DNA from: Kushneria phosphatilytica
Lineage (GTDB): Bacteria > Pseudomonadota > Gammaproteobacteria > Pseudomonadales > Halomonadaceae
Length of the DNA stretch: 64,000 bases
NCBI RefSeq assembly: GCF_008247605.1
Contig: NZ_CP043420.1
Coordinates: 2,046,001 to 2,110,000 of the forward strand
Reading direction: 5' to 3'
In this document: piece by piece, positions 62,076 to 64,000 of the stretch
How positions within the stretch are numbered: the stretch's first letter is position 1
Layout: each line of letters starts with the position of its first letter
Translations under genes and position numbers: made by a program
The notes under the pieces: generated by a model
What the model was told of the DNA's origin: nothing
The model's database searches: none
What the model saw: only the letters and a program-made list of their open reading frames with translations

Positions 62076-63064
62076 GTACCGAGCAATTGATGCAGGCCGA
62101 GCAGCTGGTACAAACCTATACGGTCCGTCAGGGCCCATTTCATAGCGCCAGCCTGCGCGCGGTTCAGGGCGTCAGCTTCACGCTGGACGCGGGACAGACG
62201 CTGGCCGTGGTGGGTGAATCGGGCTGCGGCAAATCAACGCTGGCGCGTATGCTGACACTCATCGAGCAGCCCACCAGCGGCACGCTGAGTCTTTGCGGAC
62301 GTGATGCGACCCACCCTGATCGGGCACAGCTACGTACATTGCGCCGCGAAGTTCAGATGGTGTTCCAGAACCCCTACGGCTCACTCAATCCCCGCAAGAC
62401 CATCAGCACCATTCTCGAAGAACCGCTGGTTATCAACACCCGCCTTGCTCGCGCCGAACGGCGACGCCAGGCAAGGGAAATGATGGAACGGGTCGGATTA
62501 CGACCGGACCTTGCCGACCGCTATCCGCACATGTTTTCAGGCGGTCAGCGCCAGCGTATTGCTGTTGCCCGAGCGTTGATGCTTCGTCCGCGAGTCATGG
62601 TGCTGGACGAGCCGGTCTCGGCGCTGGATGTCTCGGTACAGGCCCAGGTACTCAATCTGCTCAATGACCTGCAGGATGAATTCGGTCTGGCCTATCTGTT
62701 CATTTCGCACGATCTGAGCGTGGTACGCCATGTCGCCGATCGCATCATGGTGATGTATCTTGGGCGACCGGTCGAAATCGGCAGTCGTGATGCCGTTTTC
62801 AAGTCACCGCGCCACCCTTATACACGGGCGCTGCTATCGGCAACCCCCTCGGTCGATCCCGATGCACGTCATCAGCGGGTAGCCCTGAGCGGTGAGCTGC
62901 CCTCGCCGCTTGATCCGCCACCGGGCTGTGCCTTCCACCGTCGCTGCCCCTGGGCTACCGACCATTGCCGCCAGCAGGAACCACCGCTACGCGATGTCGA
63001 AGGCGTCGATGTGGCCTGCCATCATGCCGAGCGGATCATGGCAGAAGATCGCGTTGGCGTCTGA
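62072..63064 (+). CDS. dppF: Peptide ABC transporter ATP-binding protein DppF
   Basis: A 330-residue second ATPase, overlapping dppD (ATGA). Walker A is GESGCGKS at 48-55, the signature FSGGQRQRIAVARAL follows, then Walker B VMVLDEPVSALD and FISHDLSV. The C-terminal CAFHRRCPWATDHC again has a cysteine cluster. Last gene of the operon; a 14-bp hairpin stands 40 bases downstream. Confidence 0.95.
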   Translation: MSTEQLMQAEQLVQTYTVRQGPFHSASLRAVQGVSFTLDAGQTLAVVGESGCGKSTLARMLTLIEQPTSGTLSLCGRDATHPDRAQLRTLRREVQMVFQNPYGSLNPRKTISTILEEPLVINTRLARAERRRQAREMMERVGLRPDLADRYPHMFSGGQRQRIAVARALMLRPRVMVLDEPVSALDVSVQAQVLNLLNDLQDEFGLAYLFISHDLSVVRHVADRIMVMYLGRPVEIGSRDAVFKSPRHPYTRALLSATPSVDPDARHQRVALSGELPSPLDPPPGCAFHRRCPWATDHCRQQEPPLRDVEGVDVACHHAERIMAEDRVGV

Positions 63065-63103
63065 TCGATCAATTCGGTAGAGAGCGTCTTTTTCCCCTAG
63101 AAT

Positions 63104-63135
63104 GATGACTCTGCCCGACATTCGGGCAAGTCATC
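63104..63135 (+). terminator. Long hairpin after the dpp operon
   Basis: GATGACT plus TGCCCGA pair with TCGGGCA plus AGTCATC, giving 14 base pairs with one bulged C and a CAT loop. It stands between dppF and the FUSC gene. There is no T-run after it; the only T-stretch lies before it. Confidence 0.45.
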
Positions 63136-63163
63136 ACCCATCGGTAGAGTCGGCAACACGGTC

Positions 63164-64000
63164 ATGGCAAGGTTTCGTCTGCGAGATCCCTTTTTCAATT
63201 ACCGCTATCGGCACTACCTGCACACCCTGCGCGCCACCCTAGCCCTGGCCGTCACATTTGCCATTGTCCTGAGCTGCGATATTCCTCACAGCACCTGGGC
63301 GCCTGTCAGCACCCTGATGGTCATGGGCAACCTGCCCCATGTGGGCGGCGTCATCGACAAGGGCAGTCAGCGGCTGCTCGGCACACTGCTCGGTGGGCTC
63401 TGGGGCATCATGATACTGCTGATTCCGGCACCGCCGCCCGGTGCAGTATTGACCCTGACGCTGGCAGGCATCGCCATCGCACTGCATACGACCTTTACCG
63501 GTCGTTTCGGCTACAGCGCACTGATGTTCGGTATTACGCTGCTGATGGTAATCGGCAATGGCAACCACGATCTTTCGGTGGCCCTGTGGCGAGCATTCAA
63601 TGTGCTGATCGGCACACTGGTGGGAATCATAGCCACCATGACGATTCTGCCGCAGAAGGCTACGGATCTCTTCAGGTTCCTGCTGGCGGATAATCTCGAC
63701 AAGCTTGCCCGGCTCTATCATGCACATACCAGCGCCCCTCGACTGGAAGCCAGCGACCAGGGCGAGCTGATGAAAACCGTCACCAGTCAACTGGTTCAGC
63801 AGCGTAATCTGATCGATGCCGTACATCGCGAAGGCAGGCTTCGTCGGGGCGAACTTGGCAGTCTGATCTCACTGGAACGGCGAATGATCTCGACCGTCGA
63901 GCTACTGCTGGAAACCCATTGGGCTACCCGCGATGGCCATGACATCATCGAATCCCTGACTGGCCTGCGCGATGCCCAGCACCGGCTGGCCCACGACCTG
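63164..64000 (+). CDS. FUSC family membrane protein (YccS/aromatic acid exporter type), 3' truncated by window edge
   Basis: The frame is open from ATG 63164 to the window end (279 codons, no stop), so only the first part is seen. The product starts MARFRLRDPFFNYRYRHYLHTLR and has about six membrane helices in residues 21-165 (TLRATLALAVTFAIVLSC, WAPVSTLMVMGNLPHVGG, GTLLGGLWGIMILLIPAP, and more). GSQRLLGTLLGGLWG is the conserved FUSC motif. A charged cytosolic domain follows. Family members export aromatic acids such as p-hydroxybenzoate (AaeB) or are linked to stress. It is downstream of the dpp operon on the same strand, probably with its own promoter. Confidence 0.8.
   Translation, partial: MARFRLRDPFFNYRYRHYLHTLRATLALAVTFAIVLSCDIPHSTWAPVSTLMVMGNLPHVGGVIDKGSQRLLGTLLGGLWGIMILLIPAPPPGAVLTLTLAGIAIALHTTFTGRFGYSALMFGITLLMVIGNGNHDLSVALWRAFNVLIGTLVGIIATMTILPQKATDLFRFLLADNLDKLARLYHAHTSAPRLEASDQGELMKTVTSQLVQQRNLIDAVHREGRLRRGELGSLISLERRMISTVELLLETHWATRDGHDIIESLTGLRDAQHRLAHDL

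Noticed and set aside
1..64000. CRISPR array, insertion sequence or rRNA/tRNA genes
   Set aside because: No regularly spaced direct repeats, transposase motifs or RNA-gene signatures were seen on reading the window.

Overview
The window looks like a chromosomal segment of a halophilic gammaproteobacterium, most plausibly a member of the Halomonadaceae (Halomonas/Kushneria/Salinicola type). This rests on the gene set (dusA, recBCD, sbcDC, opgD, dpp operon, DUF1415, DUF4202, YfcC/ArgE pair), the moderately high GC and the acidic proteins. Genus and species cannot be fixed from the sequence alone. No rRNA, tRNA, CRISPR array or intact insertion sequence was found.

Region 1 (1-about 5.3 kb): one strand of densely packed, phage-like genes. 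It starts with a class II (B12) ribonucleotide reductase cut by the window edge, followed by a Cys-rich protein, a SNF2-type helicase, a DUF6378 protein and a run of very small genes joined by ATGA overlaps. The last ones are an AlpA/excisionase-like DNA-binding protein and a small membrane protein. This is read as the right end of a prophage. No integrase is visible, and the exact border lies somewhere in the gene-free 5.2-5.6 kb stretch.

Region 2 (5.6-8.3 kb): ordinary chromosome, with a small membrane protein, dusA and an aldo/keto reductase.

Region 3 (8.3-17.0 kb): the most interesting part. Enzymes related to riboflavin and pterin synthesis (a GTP cyclohydrolase II-like protein, a RibD reductase without its deaminase, a PTPS-like protein with altered zinc and catalytic residues, and a creatininase-fold amidohydrolase) sit together with a glycosyltransferase, a methyltransferase, a BchC-like dehydrogenase, a CDP-alcohol phosphotransferase and a flippase-like membrane protein. 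The combination suggests a dedicated route from GTP to a glycosylated, methylated pyrimidine or pterin compound, possibly lipid-linked. No such product is known to me.

Region 4 (17-43 kb): recD-recB, with recC 14 kb away. Also present are a C45 acyltransferase/peptidase, two surface-polysaccharide type genes (ATP-grasp and acyltransferase 3), DUF4202 with an FMN glutamate-synthase-like protein, a MetE-like methyltransferase, four transporters of the MFS/MHS type, and an xdhC-mocA-NYN-ycaQ gene string.

Region 5 (43.5-56 kb): a YfcC-type transporter with an ArgE-type deacylase, peroxide-defence genes (osmC-like, tpx), a phosphoglycerate-mutase-like phosphatase, periplasmic glucan gene opgD, and sbcDC.

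Region 6 (56.4-64 kb): a complete peptide ABC transporter operon dppA-ldcA-dppBCDF, in which the L,D-carboxypeptidase gene suggests murein-peptide uptake and recycling or peptide-antibiotic immunity. It is followed by a FUSC-type efflux protein that runs off the window end.
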